DNA of 64,000 nucleotides from Alkalibacter saccharofermentans DSM 14828 (lineage in GTDB: Bacteria; Bacillota; Clostridia; Eubacteriales; Alkalibacteraceae). Position 1 is the stretch's first letter; the number at the start of each line of letters is the position of its first letter. Of the stretch, positions 8,441 to 17,722 are shown one piece after another. The notes under the pieces were generated by a model. The model searched no databases and was not told the DNA's origin. It was given only the letters and a program-made list of their open reading frames with translations. The stretch is taken from contig NZ_FQTU01000004.1 in assembly GCF_900128885.1 (NCBI RefSeq), positions 89,963 through 153,962 on the forward strand. The letters are read 5' to 3'. Both the position numbers and the translations under genes were made by a program.

Positions 8441-9495
8441 CATCACCGGAAGACCGATTGCTTGCAGTCAACTTCATTGCAGAAGCGGTCAGCAACGGAG
8501 CAAGAGAAATAAAGGCTTGCGAAGTCCTCGAAATCAGCCAAAGAACACTCCACAGATGGCGTAGTGATAAAGAACCGGCACAAGATCAAAGACCCCATGC
8601 AAAGCGCCCTGAGCCCAAAAACAAGCTGAGTGATCACGAAAGAAAAAAGATCATTGAAGTGGCAAACTCTACCGAGTTTCAGAGTATGCCTCCCAGCCAA
8701 ATCGTTCCGGCATTGGCGGATAAAGGCGAATACATCGCATCAGAATCTACCATGTATCGAGTACTCAAAGAGAAAGAGATGAACAAGCACAGAGGGGCTG
8801 TCAAAAAAGCGATAAAACGTGCAATATCAACACATTGCGCAGATGGACCCAATCAGGTATGGATGTGGGATATCACGTATCTGCCGGCATATGTGAAAGG
8901 ATTGTATTTATACCTGTATTTGATCATCGACTTGTTCAGCCGTAAAGTCGTTGGCTGGGAAGTTTGGGAGAAAGAAAGTTCTGAATACGCCAGCCAGGTC
9001 GTTCGAAAAGCGATAATGGCGGAGAATCGGACCCATGATCCACAACCTTTGATTCTTCATTCAGACAATGGAAGTCCCATGAAAGGGGCAACCCTTCTGG
9101 AGACATTATATTCACTGGGCATTGTACCTTCAAACAGTCGGCCAAGAGTGAGCAACGACAACGCTTATGCAGAATCCGTATTCAAGACATTCAAATATCG
9201 ACCCGGATTTCCACATAAGGGTTTTGCAACCATTGATGATGCCAGGAGTTGGGTGCAGAAATTTTCAAGGTGGTACAACACACAGCATCACCACAGTGGT
9301 CTTAATTTTCTGACCCCCAACCAGCGACATGACGGACTGAGTGATCAGATATTTGCGCAACGCATCGCAGTTTATGAAGCAGCAAAAACAATGAATCCAC
9401 AGCGTTGGTCACGTAGCATTAGGGATTGGTCAATTGAGGATAAGGTTTGGCTTAATCCCGAAAAGTCACAAGATAAAGATCTTCAAATCTTATAA
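8437..9495 (+). CDS. IS3-family transposase OrfB (DDE integrase core)
   Basis: 352 residues with an N-terminal HTH followed by an rve integrase core. The DDE residues are visible as the Asp in VWMWDITYLP, the Asp in LILHSDNGSPMKG and the Glu in NDNAYAESVFKTFKY. The C-terminal RWYNTQHHHSGLNFLTP is typical of the family. It appears intact, so the element may still be active. Confidence 0.93.
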   Translation: MTSPEDRLLAVNFIAEAVSNGAREIKACEVLEISQRTLHRWRSDKEPAQDQRPHAKRPEPKNKLSDHERKKIIEVANSTEFQSMPPSQIVPALADKGEYIASESTMYRVLKEKEMNKHRGAVKKAIKRAISTHCADGPNQVWMWDITYLPAYVKGLYLYLYLIIDLFSRKVVGWEVWEKESSEYASQVVRKAIMAENRTHDPQPLILHSDNGSPMKGATLLETLYSLGIVPSNSRPRVSNDNAYAESVFKTFKYRPGFPHKGFATIDDARSWVQKFSRWYNTQHHHSGLNFLTPNQRHDGLSDQIFAQRIAVYEAAKTMNPQRWSRSIRDWSIEDKVWLNPEKSQDKDLQIL

Positions 9496-11883
9496 AAACT
9501 TATTACAAATTTTTAAGGTTTGCACGACAACTATGTTGACAAACACCGATAACGCACTGTATCCCGCTACTCTAACTACTAAATCTCTATATTCTTCTGG
9601 ATTTTCCTGTGCTTTCTTAAGTATATCTGTCGAAATAATATTGAATTGAACATGCCATCCCATCTTAGAAAAAAATGTTTTTATTAATGAAATAAATTTA
9701 TTTATATCAGAATTATTTTTTAGTATACTAGGTTGAAATCTCATATTTAATAATTGTCCACCAGTTGTTAATAAAGTAGATAATTTTGATACTGAGTTAA
9801 ATACTGCTGTTGGACCAAATTTTTCAGTACCATGCATAGGTGATATACCATCTGCCATTGGCTGGTTGGCCTTTCTTCCATCAGCGCTTGCCCCACATGC
9901 CTTTCCGCAAGGTACATTGGCAGAAATTGTTACTGTTGCAGGCATAAATATTCCTCCTATTGGCCCCCTTCCAAATCTTGTATTCTTATACTTAACAATA
10001 TCTCTAATAAAAATGTCATAAGCCTCTCTTGTCAGATTATCAACTTCATCAATATCATTCCCATATTTTTCTGCATGATTTAATAATATTTGTCTAATTT
10101 TTTCGCCCTCCACTCCATCAAAATCATTATCTAATGCTTTTTTTAAATCATTCAATGTTATCTTTTTTTCATCAAAGCACAATTTTTTGATTGCATATAA
10201 AGAATTCCCAACATTTGGCACCCCGACTTGGCAACCACTTATCATATCATAAATAGCCCCACCTTCTTTAATAGTCTTCCCTCTTCCTATACAATTTTGT
10301 ACCAATGCAGAACATACAATATCTGGCACTAACTCTTCCATCGCCAAATCGTTAATGTTATCAGCTATAACATGTAACTTTGTAAAATATTTCAATTGTT
10401 TTTCCCAAGCTTTCATTACCATCTCAAATGATGTAAAATCATCTAACTTGCCTAGCCCTTCTTCTAGTTGTATTCCACTTCTAGTATCTACACCATTATT
10501 TAAAGCCAATTCTAATACTTTTAATAAATTTAACTTACTCTTTCCATTTGCCCTATAACCCCATTTTCCTGGAACTTGAACCTCCAAACAACCCATTGTT
10601 GCATAATTATAAGCATCTTCTTTCTCAACCCCTCTGAGTATAAGTGATGGTATTATAACTTCATCATTTACTAACGCAGGCATACCAAATCCCTCTTTAA
10701 TAACATCAACACACATCATCATAAGCTTTTCCGGTGAATTTTGATGAATTCTCACGTAAAAATTTGGCTCACTTAACTTAATATCACCTAAAGATTTGAG
10801 CATTAAATAAGTTAATTCATTAGTCTGATCATTACCATTAACATCCTGACCCCCAACAATGATATTTTGATATGTTGGATAACCTGCAACAAATTTTGTA
10901 TGCGTCCAAGGACGTAATTTAATTATCGAAAAGATTTTAATGTAGAAACAGTGCATTAATTCTTTAGCAAATCCCTTGTCTATAATTTCAGAATCAATAT
11001 CATTTTTATAATATTTATATAGATATTGATCCACCCTTCCTAAAGACATTGAATGACCATTAGATTCAATCTGTAGTATTAAATGCACAAAGTATAACAG
11101 CTGAATAGCTTCATAATAATTTTCAGGCGGTTTCATAGAAATATTTTTACATACCATATGAATCTTCTCTAATTCATCTTTTCTGGCAATTATATCAGTC
11201 TTACTAATTAATTCTTTAGCTAAATCTGCATACCTATTGATAAATCTAGTACAACCTTCAATTGTAATTATAACTGCTTGTAAAAATATTCTCTTCCTTA
11301 AATCTTCTGGATTAGTTTCATCTAAATTCCTTAGTTCTTGTTCTGCTTTATTTTTCAAGCCACCGAAACCTAAGTCAAGTATCATTTTATAATCAGCAAT
11401 TATATGGCCTTCACCTGCAGTTACATTTCCCTCCCAACCTAAAACACCTATATATTTTTTGTCTTTTAAAACATCTTGAGTTTGCGTCTTGTAGACTCTG
11501 TCTTTTAAAGTTTTTCCTTTCCAAAATTGCAGTATTTCCCTTAATTCATTTTTATATTCTTCTTTTAAATAGAATCTATCTCCATCTCTTTTCTCAAACT
11601 CATCGACTTCATTATAAATCCAATCCCATGAATATTCTGGAAAGATTGGTGCAGTTCTAGTTTTATATGCCTGGTTTCCTACAATCATTTCACCATCTTC
11701 AATATAAATCGACATATTGTCTAAAACTTCTTTAACCATTTTTGCTCTTTTTATATCAATAGGCATATCTTCATTTTCTTTATAGACATTCGTTATTATT
11801 CTGGCTCTTTCAATACATATTTCAGGTTGAGCTTCAACCACTGTCTTTCTTAGCTTTTCAATTCTTTTACTCATCCCACTCAT
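9490..11883 (-). CDS. glycyl radical enzyme GRE-1, C-terminus replaced by IS sequence
   Basis: The start at 11,883 (MSGMSKRIEK) has GGGAG upstream and overlaps the regulator's stop by 17 bp. The frame gives 797 residues, of which about the last 19 are read from the IS. The catalytic Cys is at about 432 in GCLEVQVPGK, followed by Glu 434 (Cys-x-Glu, eliminating class, but with Val where most have Pro). The glycyl loop RVAGYSAL places the radical Gly at about 774 and survives intact. The natural end lies at 7798-7864 beyond the insertion. The truncated product may fold poorly, since the helix after the loop packs against the barrel. The gene is visibly more AT-rich than GRE-2. Confidence 0.88.
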   Translation of the reverse strand: MSGMSKRIEKLRKTVVEAQPEICIERARIITNVYKENEDMPIDIKRAKMVKEVLDNMSIYIEDGEMIVGNQAYKTRTAPIFPEYSWDWIYNEVDEFEKRDGDRFYLKEEYKNELREILQFWKGKTLKDRVYKTQTQDVLKDKKYIGVLGWEGNVTAGEGHIIADYKMILDLGFGGLKNKAEQELRNLDETNPEDLRKRIFLQAVIITIEGCTRFINRYADLAKELISKTDIIARKDELEKIHMVCKNISMKPPENYYEAIQLLYFVHLILQIESNGHSMSLGRVDQYLYKYYKNDIDSEIIDKGFAKELMHCFYIKIFSIIKLRPWTHTKFVAGYPTYQNIIVGGQDVNGNDQTNELTYLMLKSLGDIKLSEPNFYVRIHQNSPEKLMMMCVDVIKEGFGMPALVNDEVIIPSLILRGVEKEDAYNYATMGCLEVQVPGKWGYRANGKSKLNLLKVLELALNNGVDTRSGIQLEEGLGKLDDFTSFEMVMKAWEKQLKYFTKLHVIADNINDLAMEELVPDIVCSALVQNCIGRGKTIKEGGAIYDMISGCQVGVPNVGNSLYAIKKLCFDEKKITLNDLKKALDNDFDGVEGEKIRQILLNHAEKYGNDIDEVDNLTREAYDIFIRDIVKYKNTRFGRGPIGGIFMPATVTISANVPCGKACGASADGRKANQPMADGISPMHGTEKFGPTAVFNSVSKLSTLLTTGGQLLNMRFQPSILKNNSDINKFISLIKTFFSKMGWHVQFNIISTDILKKAQENPEEYRDLVVRVAGYSALSVFVNIVVVQTLKICNKFL

Positions 11884-14047
11884 TAATACTTCTCCCTTCA
11901 GACACGTTCTCAATCAAATTAAGCACTTCTCTAATATCTTTACTTTCCCTTAGAATTCTTATGTAATTTTCATTACTTAAGATAGAACTTAAATCCGCCA
12001 TAACTTTTAAATGTGAGTTATTGTCAGTCGCACTTAATGCAAAAACCAAATCAACCGGATCATTATCTTTGTTGCCAAATTCCACAGGTTTATCTAGCCT
12101 AACCAAACTCATTGAAACCTTTTTAGACCCATTACCTGGTCTAGCATGTGGCATAGCAATTCCTTTCGCTATAACAATATAAGGTCCCAGTTCTTTAACC
12201 GATTCGATCATAGCATCAATATATCTAGACTCTGCACAATCAGCTTCTACTAATAACCTTCCAGCCTCATATACAGATTCTTCCCAATTATTTGCATGAT
12301 GACATAAGTTTATATTTTCTTCTTTCAGCACATCTGATAACATAGGCAAATCTTCTCCTTTTTCGTAATATTGAAAAAATTCTATTTTTAATTCTTTTGT
12401 TAGTGAATCCCTATCTTGTATTTCGCAATGTTTTTCGATAATTGATAATAGCTCCATAATATTTGGCTTGTATTTATTATTTTCTGCTATAAATTGAACA
12501 TTTAAGAAAGTTTCAATTTTTTTAATATCTTCCATAGTCAATAATGGTGAAACTTTAACTACTTTTTTATTTGAACTAATATCAAAATCTACTGTCGCTA
12601 TAATAAGATCGACTGAATTTAAATCATCATCTGTTATGTCTAAAACCGATACTTCTTTTACAATCTCTAATTTTGGAAATTCATACTTCATTCTTGATGA
12701 CAGCATTTTAACGGTACCAAAACCACTCCCACAAACTAGTAAAGCCCTTATTTCATTTTTTATCTTTCTTTTAGATCTTTCAATGCTTGCTCCTATATGA
12801 AGTGTTATATATGCCACTTCATCATCTGGTATTTGGTCTACACCATAATTTCTAAATAAATTTTCACATTGTATTTTTACAACATTGAAAACATTTTTAT
12901 ATTTAACTTTTATTTCATTTAGCATTGGGTTATTAATAAACATTTTATTGGACATTCGGACTAAAGCTGGTTCTAGATGAAGCATTATCCCTTTAATTAA
13001 TTGATCGTCTATTAATATCTTCTCACTTATTTTTTTATCAATATTATTAATTAAACGCAGGCTAAGGTCTTTCAATGTATTATCGTCTTCTTGTTTCCTG
13101 TGTGTTTTAGTTTTGGAACCAAGCAAATGCAATGTTATATAACCTATCTCATCATCATTAATTACAACGTCAAACTTTTCTTGATATTCATTTACGACCG
13201 ATTTTATTATATTGAACTCATGATTATTCATTATTTTTTCTAAGTTTCTTGCTTCAAAACAAATTGCTTTTTTTGATTTTAGTCTTTTAACAGCTAAGGC
13301 AATATGCACCATTAACGCAATGAATGAAGAATCGACAAGTTTCGTATCTGTTTCTTTCTCAAGCCTTGTAATTAATTCACCTAATAATCTAATATCTATA
13401 CCATTAAAAATCATATTAAAATATTGGGATGATACGTAATCCATACTCGTTGATGTATCTATTATCTCTGATGATAATTTCTCAAGATATCTTACAATAT
13501 ATTTACTATCTATTTCATAGCTTAATAGTTCTGTTACAGATTTCCTCCAATCACTCTCAGTAGTTTTTATAAATATACCTTTTTTGGTTTTTTTTATAAG
13601 TTGTATGTTTTTTTCTTGAAACCAAATTTCTACATCTTTAAGTGTTTTTGCGACAACAGATTTCCCTAAGCAAAGTTCTTCACTTAAATCACCAATTGTT
13701 ATTGGTTTGTCAGCTGCTAATAATCTAGAAATTATATATTTCTTCTTTTGCTCATTTGTTAAAAATACCTCCTCCGGAGTCTTTGAATTTAATTCATTTA
13801 AAACTTTATATTTTTGTTCTTTTGAACTTTTAATCAATATCCCCAATTTAGGAACTTTGTACATAAGTATATTGTATGATTTTAGAAGGTCTTCTATTTC
13901 ATCTAAATCATATCTGATAGTGCGCGTACTGACATTAAACTTATTTGATATTTTTTTTGCACTTATATAATCAGTCTGATTAAATAAAAACTCTAAAATT
14001 TTTTTTGTTCTTAGCTTAAGATACAATTTGTCCTCTCCTATCCTCAT
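11867..14047 (-). CDS. PTS-regulated transcriptional activator (HTH-PRD-PRD-EIIB-EIIA)
   Basis: 726 residues of the MtlR/LicR-like family. Order: N-terminal HTH (SAKKISNKFNVSTRTIRYDL, about residues 28-47), a second winged helix (about 95-150), PRD1 with conserved His in ALMVHIALAVKR and YITLHLLGSKT, PRD2 with IKGIMLHLEPALVRM and YITLHIGASIERS, an EIIB-like domain (LLVCGSGFGTVKML), and a C-terminal PTS EIIA type-2 domain with the phospho-His at 634 in MPHARPGNG. Phosphorylation of the PRDs by HPr and EIIB reports sugar availability. As no separate IIA gene is present, this EIIA domain may also donate phosphate to the IIB. It is upstream of and overlaps GRE-1. Confidence 0.93.
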   Translation of the reverse strand: MRIGEDKLYLKLRTKKILEFLFNQTDYISAKKISNKFNVSTRTIRYDLDEIEDLLKSYNILMYKVPKLGILIKSSKEQKYKVLNELNSKTPEEVFLTNEQKKKYIISRLLAADKPITIGDLSEELCLGKSVVAKTLKDVEIWFQEKNIQLIKKTKKGIFIKTTESDWRKSVTELLSYEIDSKYIVRYLEKLSSEIIDTSTSMDYVSSQYFNMIFNGIDIRLLGELITRLEKETDTKLVDSSFIALMVHIALAVKRLKSKKAICFEARNLEKIMNNHEFNIIKSVVNEYQEKFDVVINDDEIGYITLHLLGSKTKTHRKQEDDNTLKDLSLRLINNIDKKISEKILIDDQLIKGIMLHLEPALVRMSNKMFINNPMLNEIKVKYKNVFNVVKIQCENLFRNYGVDQIPDDEVAYITLHIGASIERSKRKIKNEIRALLVCGSGFGTVKMLSSRMKYEFPKLEIVKEVSVLDITDDDLNSVDLIIATVDFDISSNKKVVKVSPLLTMEDIKKIETFLNVQFIAENNKYKPNIMELLSIIEKHCEIQDRDSLTKELKIEFFQYYEKGEDLPMLSDVLKEENINLCHHANNWEESVYEAGRLLVEADCAESRYIDAMIESVKELGPYIVIAKGIAMPHARPGNGSKKVSMSLVRLDKPVEFGNKDNDPVDLVFALSATDNNSHLKVMADLSSILSNENYIRILRESKDIREVLNLIENVSEGRSINEWDE

Positions 14048-14188
14048 TCAACTTATATGTTGCAATTTTATATTATATTTTTATTTTAGAAACAAAGTAT
14101 TTTTCGGATTTGATTTAAACGTTTCATTCTCGATCGTAGTTTTTAGTTTAAATCGCCAATTAATTGCTCTATATTACTGATTTACTTA

Positions 14189-14217
14189 ATTATACTTGAC
14201 GAACAACAGTTATTCAA
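14189..14217 (-). promoter_or_regulatory. promoter of the regulator/GRE-1 operon
   Basis: On the minus strand TTGAAT (14,212-14,217), a 17-bp spacer and TATAAT (14,189-14,194) lie about 140 bp before the regulator start. The spacing and the -10 are ideal. The 130-nt leader shows no obvious riboswitch. Confidence 0.6.
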
Positions 14218-14345
14218 TACATCCAAAAGTGTTAATAATTTCATTCTTATGTTGCAATTTGCATTTATTTGTTTTTCGAATTTTGTCATAATGGAATAAT
14301 TCTAGTTTTGAATAATGACTAATACACGTACTAACGGAGATAGAT

Positions 14346-14501
14346 ATGCAATCTTCAATGAAACATCTAAAGAAATTTGACATCGCAATTGAAAAGCAAG
14401 TGGTCAATAATCGCATACTCACAATAAAACAAGCGGCCAGCAGGCCGCAACAGACTGTCGACAAAGTCCGAGGAAAACCTCGGGCTTTTCTACGTGTTTA
14501 G
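14346..14501 (+). pseudogene. 51-codon transposase N-terminal remnant
   Basis: A short frame, starting MQSSMKHLKKFDIAIEKQ, reads through VVNNRILTIKQAASR, a helix-turn-helix-like start as in ISNCY-type transposases, and ends after 51 codons. It shares about 40 bp with the inverted relic at 1021-1240. A stem-loop (CCGAGG, AAAA, CCTCGG) followed by GCTTTT lies at about 14,468-14,494. The rest of 14,048-14,583 holds the operon promoter only. Confidence 0.45.
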
Positions 14502-14583
14502 ACCTTTAAAGCTAGTATTTTCAATGCTTTCAGGTCTTTTTTTGGTATAATAAAAGTATCAAGTCAAGGCGGTGAATAAGCTG

Positions 14584-15699
14584 ATGATGAGCAAAAACGT
14601 AGAAAAAAATCGTGAGCAAGTGCAAATATTTTGCATGGATGACATGGTACCTGAGAATCACTTGCTTCGACTGATCGATTAGACCATTGACTGGAACTTC
14701 ATTTATGAACTGGTCGCACAGAAGTATTCAGCAGAATCTGGACGTCCCAGCACAGATCCAGTGATGCTCATTAAAATCCCTTTTATCCAGTATCTCTACG
14801 GTATCAAAAGCATGCGCCAAATCGTCAAGGACATAGAAGTCAACGTCGCTTATCGGTGGTTTCTGGGGCTTGGAATGTTTGATAGTGTCCCTCATTTTTC
14901 TACCTTCAGCAAAAACTACACCCGAAGATTTAAAGATACAGATTTGTTTGAGCAGATTTTCAGTCGAATTCTTGAGGAATCTTACAAGCTCAAACTGATT
15001 GATCATCGGGAAGTATTTGTGGACGCCACGCATGTGAAAGCTCATGCCAACAATCGAAAAATGCGTAGAAAAATTGCTAAAGAGGAGGCATTGTTCTACG
15101 AAAAACTCCTTCGTAAAGAGATCAACATGGATTGGGAATCCAATGGGGAAAAACCCTTTGAAGACGAGGACGAAGATGATGGTCCACCTCCATTGCAAAA
15201 CGATGAACCGTTATCGACTGGTAAAGTGGACAACAAGAAAGAACCAAAGACGATAAAATTCTCCCAAACAGATCCGGAAAGCGGATGGTTTCGCAAAGGG
15301 GAGCATAAACACGTTTTTGCCTACTCGGTGCAGACCGATTGCGACAAGAATGGTTGGATCTTAGGCTACAGCATCCATCCAGGCAATCATCATGACAGTC
15401 GCACATTTAACAGGATCTATGAAAAGATCAAACACCAGGATATTAAGACTATGGTGCTTGACGCTGGCTTCAAAAATCCGGCTATAGCCAAGTGGCTCCT
15501 TGATTACGGAATTACTCCATTATTCCCCTATACTCGACCTATGACGAAGAAGGGTTATTTCAACAAACAAGAGTTCGTTTACGATGAATACTATGATTGT
15601 TATATCTGTCCAAACAACCAAATCTTACGATATTCCACAACAAACCGCCAAGGTTATAAGGAATACAAAAGCAATTCCTACTGGATAAAGTCTATATAA
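14584..15699 (+). pseudogene. IS1182-family transposase, nonsense-mutated and truncated
   Basis: The frame begins MMSKNVEKNREQVQIFC at 14,584 and is broken by TAG at 14,680-14,682 (codon 33), then continues open. GRPSTDPVMLIKIPFIQYLYG and the catalytic-region motifs VFVDATHVKAHAN and MVLDAGFKNP identify an IS1182/IS4-like DDE transposase. The 3' end is lost at the IS256 element: the frame ends at KSNSYWIKSI, of which the last few codons are IS256 end sequence. The C-terminal part is not found on the far side. Confidence 0.85.
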
Positions 15700-17043
15700 T
15701 GGTGTAAATTCAAAAATTAAAAAATGAGCCAAAAGGGTTCAACCTCGGATAAAATAGAGTTGTCGAAAAACCATCAACCCGAGGAGGAAACCCAAATGAC
15801 TCAGATTAATGTTACCTTAGAATCCGAAATTTTGCACGGACTTTTCACTTCAAACGGCAAAGATGATGCATTTGCCAAGCTGCTAGAAAGCATCCTCAAC
15901 CAGGTTTTAAATGCCCAGGTCAGCGAACAGATCGGTGCAGATCGTTATGAACGCTCTGATGATCGTTTGGGCTATCGCAACGGATTTCGTATGCGCAGCA
16001 TGACTACTCGTGTTGGAACCATTGAATTACAAGTACCCAGACTTCGTGACGGTAATTTTTCAACCACATTGTTTCGCCAATATCAGCGTAGCGAGCAGGC
16101 TTTAGTGCTTGCCATGATGGAAATGGTCATAAACGGCGTATCCACCAGAAAAGTAAGTGCAATAACCGAGGAATTGTGCGGCAAACAGTTTTCCAAATCA
16201 ACGATCTCAGAACTTTGCAAAAACCTGGATCCGGTGGTTGATGAATTCCGCAACCGGAAACTAGATAGCAAATATCCCTTTATTATAGTGGATGCCCTAT
16301 ACACCAAGGTTCGGGAAAATGGTCGTGTGCGCTCCAAGGGTTTACTCCTTGCAATTGGAGTTCGCGATGATGGCCATCGTGAAATTCTGGGCCTTTGTGT
16401 CGCAGATTCCGAATCGGAAACCAGCTGGAGCGAGTTCTTTGAATCACTAAAACAGCGAGGTCTTGTTGATGTTGACCTGATTGTTTCAGACAACCATGGG
16501 GGCCTTGTTAATGCAATCAAGAAGCACTTTCAAGGAGCAACCTGGCAAAGATGTCAGACCCATTTTTCTCGCAATGTTTTGGATAAAACCCCAAAACGCC
16601 TGCAACCAGAAATCAAGCAATGCCTTACCGAAATCTACAATGCACCCAAGCTTGAAATTGCCCGATCTCTTCGTGATGAAATGCTTGAAACCTATGCTCA
16701 GACAGCTCCTAAAGCCATGGAAACCCTAGAACTCGGGTTTGATGATGTGATGGCTGTCATGAATCTACCAAAGAAATATCGCAAGCGACTGCTCACCAGC
16801 AACAGTATTGAGCGGTTAAACCAGGAAATCCGTCGACGGGAACGTGTGATTCGAATCTTTCCCAATGAAGATTCGCTAATCCGTCTGATTGGTGCCCTGC
16901 TCATGGAGCAGGATGAAAAATGGACGACCGGCAAAAAGTACCTCGATATGAAAGAGTACCACGAAAGCCGAGCCACTCAGAAGTCTGTTGTTGCTGCCTA
17001 ATTACACAACCGAGGGAATTTACACACTTTTATGGACTTGACT
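15684..17043 (+). mobile_element. IS256-family insertion sequence
   Basis: Inverted ends AAGTCTATATAATGGTGTAAATTC-like (15,688-15,711) and its counterpart at 17,016-17,039 match at 20 of 24 positions. One transposase gene lies between. I cannot find an 8-bp target duplication: the left flank is the IS1182 relic and the right flank a different relic, so a deletion or rearrangement followed insertion. The outer limits are uncertain by about 5 bp. Confidence 0.75.
15796..17001 (+). CDS. IS256-family (mutator-type) transposase
   Basis: 401 residues from the ATG at 15,796 (MTQINVTLES), preferred because GAGGAGG sits 8 bp upstream. Family motifs: LGYRNGFRMRSMTTRVGTIE, VPRLRDGNF, the catalytic Asp in FIIVDALYTKVRENGRVRS, LIVSDNHGGLVNAIKK, WQRCQTHFSRNVLDK and the C-terminal SNSIERLNQEIRRRERVIRI with the catalytic Glu. 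Length and motifs are complete, so the protein is probably functional. Confidence 0.93.
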   Translation: MTQINVTLESEILHGLFTSNGKDDAFAKLLESILNQVLNAQVSEQIGADRYERSDDRLGYRNGFRMRSMTTRVGTIELQVPRLRDGNFSTTLFRQYQRSEQALVLAMMEMVINGVSTRKVSAITEELCGKQFSKSTISELCKNLDPVVDEFRNRKLDSKYPFIIVDALYTKVRENGRVRSKGLLLAIGVRDDGHREILGLCVADSESETSWSEFFESLKQRGLVDVDLIVSDNHGGLVNAIKKHFQGATWQRCQTHFSRNVLDKTPKRLQPEIKQCLTEIYNAPKLEIARSLRDEMLETYAQTAPKAMETLELGFDDVMAVMNLPKKYRKRLLTSNSIERLNQEIRRRERVIRIFPNEDSLIRLIGALLMEQDEKWTTGKKYLDMKEYHESRATQKSVVAA

Positions 17044-17132
17044 GCGTTGTTGAGCAGGTCTTTTAATGGATACTCTATCAAGTATAGGGACAGTTCTCAA
17101 CTATATCCTTATTATCCATCAAACAACTCTAA

Positions 17133-17660
17133 TTGCAACATATTATTTACCTCACTAAACTTCTTCTTGCACTGTACTGTGAGAAATTCCAGTGCAGCAT
17201 ACTCTCATACTGCCTTATGGATACCCATGTCCACATACAACTTGATCCCAGAAGATCTGATATGTCCAAGTTCATGCATGGCATCAATCTTTGCTACGCC
17301 CAGTATTACAATAAAAGTACAGAAGGCACGGTCATGTTTTCCAAGGTAGATTCTTAAGCAGGGCAGATAGATTTTCAACAAGAGTTACGAGCTGATCAAG
17401 TCGATCCCCAAATATCAAAATATCTACCCGGAGATCCTAGATTTCATAAAACCTAAAGCTTCATAAGGACAATTAAAACCAAGCTCCTGATATCCTCCAA
17501 ACCGGTGGATTAGTTTTGTTGTGATTGTTTGCGTTTTTTGTCTTTTGATAGTTCGCTATGATTAATTATTAAATCATACGACAAAGGTTACGGATGTTTT
17601 TATGCACCCTTAATGTCAGTTTTGACGGTTGGTTGTGAAGTGTCTCCTTTTTTTTCTTCT
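17133..17660 (+). pseudogene. decayed REP-associated (Y1/IS200-like) transposase fragment
   Basis: The frame reads CLMDTHVHIQLDPRRSDMSK and FMHGINLCYAQYYNKSTEGT, carrying the HUH His-x-His and the family's tyrosine-helix style segment, then ends at a stop where FQGRYKS would be expected. The following 300 bp are non-coding but end in a block (17,591-17,648) shared with 787-840. It is a paralogous relic of 655-845, in the same orientation. Confidence 0.6.
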
Positions 17661-17722
17661 TTTTTCTTTCGGGCATCAAAAAAGACCCCCCATTTTGGAG
17701 TGCCTAAAAAGGCTCGTAAATT

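Larger units (their letters stand above)
7865..9548 (+). mobile_element. IS3-family insertion sequence interrupting GRE-1
   Basis: About 1,684 bp, flanked by the direct repeat ATAAC (7860-7864 and 9549-9553), which I read as the target duplication. The ends share the inverted repeat core ATAGTTGTC-A/G-TG followed by a CCTTAAAAA tract. It contains orfA and orfB with an ATGA overlap, the IS3 arrangement. Its GC content is higher than that of the flanking genes. The exact termini depend on taking the duplication as 5 bp rather than 3 bp (TAA). Confidence 0.85.

Noticed and set aside
9490..11913. GRE-1 as an intact gene ending at 9490 and starting at 11,913
   Set aside because: The last residues come from the IS, the natural C-terminus lies at 7798-7864, and the better ribosome site supports a start at 11,883.
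14111..14128. Catabolite-control (cre) site near TTTAAACGTTTCA upstream of the PTS regulator
   Set aside because: The spacing around the central CG does not fit the cre consensus, being one base short.
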